Shown: piece by piece, positions 6,051 to 6,290 of the stretch | Layout: every line of letters starts with the position of its first letter | Numbering within the stretch: position 1 is the stretch's first letter | Assembly (NCBI GenBank): GCA_003219925.1 | Contig: QHQU01000223.1 | Location: 1-6,290 of the forward strand | DNA length: 6,290 nucleotides | DNA from: Verrucomicrobiota bacterium | Lineage (GTDB): Bacteria; Verrucomicrobiota; Verrucomicrobiia; Chthoniobacterales; UBA10450 | Direction: 5' to 3' | Program-made: the position numbers and the translations under genes | The notes under the pieces: generated by a model | The model's input: the letters and a program-made list of their open reading frames with translations, nothing else | Told to the model about the DNA's origin: nothing | Databases searched by the model: none

Positions 6051-6079
6051 GCGTAGAGAAAGGTATCCACACCAAAGAC

Positions 6080-6113
6080 AGTGACCGGAATCAAGCCGCA
6101 TCGGTTACAAAAA
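6080..6113 (-). promoter_or_regulatory. ECF-type promoter of the sigma operon (autoregulation)
   Basis: Reading leftward the sequence is TTTTTGTAACCG (6113-6102), 14 bases, then CGGTCACT (6087-6080). The -35 part contains the AAC core and the -10 part the GTC core typical of ECF promoters, with AAC and GGTC 17 bases apart counted between GTAACC and GGTC starts at 6103 and 6086. The same 12-mer and the same octamer (7 of 8 bases) recur at identical spacing on the other strand at 6217-6250, while the 14-base spacers differ. Transcription would begin near 6073, leaving a leader of about 20 bases. Confidence 0.72.
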
Positions 6114-6213
6114 GTATTATCCCAAGCGAAGGCGCCACTCCGGCTCGGAGTCGATGGATCCCTTCATGCGAAAGTTTCGCCACTGAATCCCTGACCTTTC
6201 GCTCGAAATGACG
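6114..6213. repeat. Degenerate palindromic intergenic repeat between divergent promoters
   Basis: The interval between the two promoters is built of short inverted repeats: ACTCCG-GCT-CGGAGT (6137-6151), GCGAAA-G-TTTCGC (6168-6180) and TTTCG-CT-CGAAA (6197-6208). Its ends are imperfect inverted copies: ATCCCAAGCGAA inward from the left and ATTTCGAGCGAA inward from the right (9 of 12 match). The minus-strand end, GTCATTTCGAGCGAAAGG, resembles the 'GTCATT(T/C)CGAGCGAAG...' palindromic repeats common between genes in many bacterial genomes. No protein is encoded. It may be a non-autonomous REP/MITE-like unit or its remnant; family assignment is from memory. Confidence 0.45.
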
Positions 6214-6216
6214 ATT

Positions 6217-6250
6217 TTTTTGTAACCGGAGAATGGGGTTCGCGGTCAAT
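6217..6250 (+). promoter_or_regulatory. Second ECF-type promoter, reading out of the window
   Basis: TTTTTGTAACCG (6217-6228, within a run of seven T), 14 bases, then CGGTCAAT (6243-6250). It matches the sigma-operon promoter at 19 of 20 element positions with identical spacing, but in the opposite direction. It would start transcription near 6257, just before the ATG at 6270, so the right-hand neighbour is the best candidate target of this ECF factor. Confidence 0.68.
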
Positions 6251-6269
6251 GGTCATCAAAGGCGCAAAC

Positions 6270-6290
6270 ATGCGCCGCAAAAATTATAAA
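6270..6290 (+). CDS. Start of an unidentified gene under the ECF-type promoter (partial)
   Basis: An ATG at 6270 opens a frame to the window edge (7 residues, MRRKNYK). AAAGG at 6258-6262 lies 7 bases upstream as a ribosome-binding site, and the predicted ECF promoter ends 19 bases before the ATG. The positive N-terminus would suit a signal peptide or membrane protein, but seven residues do not allow identification. Confidence 0.42.

Noticed and set aside
1..6290. CRISPR array, tRNA or rRNA gene, insertion sequence or phage module
   Set aside because: No regular direct repeats with spacers, cloverleaf RNA, transposase or integrase motifs were seen; almost all sequence is taken by ordinary genes.

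Overview
The window fits a Gram-negative (lipid A-making) bacterium of moderate GC. The best guess is a soil Verrucomicrobiota, possibly of the Chthoniobacterales type. That guess rests on the gene mix (lpxK behind thrB, a stand-alone LigD polymerase domain, an RlmI-like methyltransferase), on the near absence of Shine-Dalgarno sequences and on an 'SAICNL'-type repeat tail on one protein. No rRNA, tRNA, IS element, CRISPR array or phage gene was found. Taxonomy is inference; the gene families are mostly clear.

Left part (1-1168): two genes on the minus strand, an RlmI-like rRNA methyltransferase (187-1098) followed by the N-terminal part of a DUF883/YqjD-like membrane protein that runs off the left edge. 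A 70-base divergent spacer carries an extended -10 element reading right and a foldable leader in front of thrB.

Centre (1169-4682): four tightly packed plus-strand genes, probably one transcript: homoserine kinase (thrB), lipid A 4'-kinase (lpxK, sharing one base with thrB), a single-domain LigD-type NHEJ polymerase/primase, and a small cupin protein. They belong to unrelated processes (threonine synthesis, outer-membrane lipid A, DNA end repair, unknown), so this looks like a housekeeping cluster rather than a pathway.

Right part (4784-6290): the most interesting region. Reading leftward, three overlapping genes encode an ECF sigma factor, a 96-residue protein with one membrane segment, and an anchored periplasmic protein of the Spy/CpxP/CnrX type with two LTPEQ motifs and many histidines. 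Size and topology resemble the CnrH-CnrY-CnrX metal-sensing system, although no metal has been shown here. Upstream of the sigma gene are two outward-facing copies of the same bipartite promoter, TTTTTGTAACCG-N14-CGGTCA(C/A)T. One drives the sigma operon and the other drives a gene that starts at 6270 and leaves the window. Between the two promoters lies an approximately 100-base degenerate palindromic repeat. The simplest reading is an envelope-stress or metal-responsive ECF switch that autoregulates and also controls the divergent neighbour.
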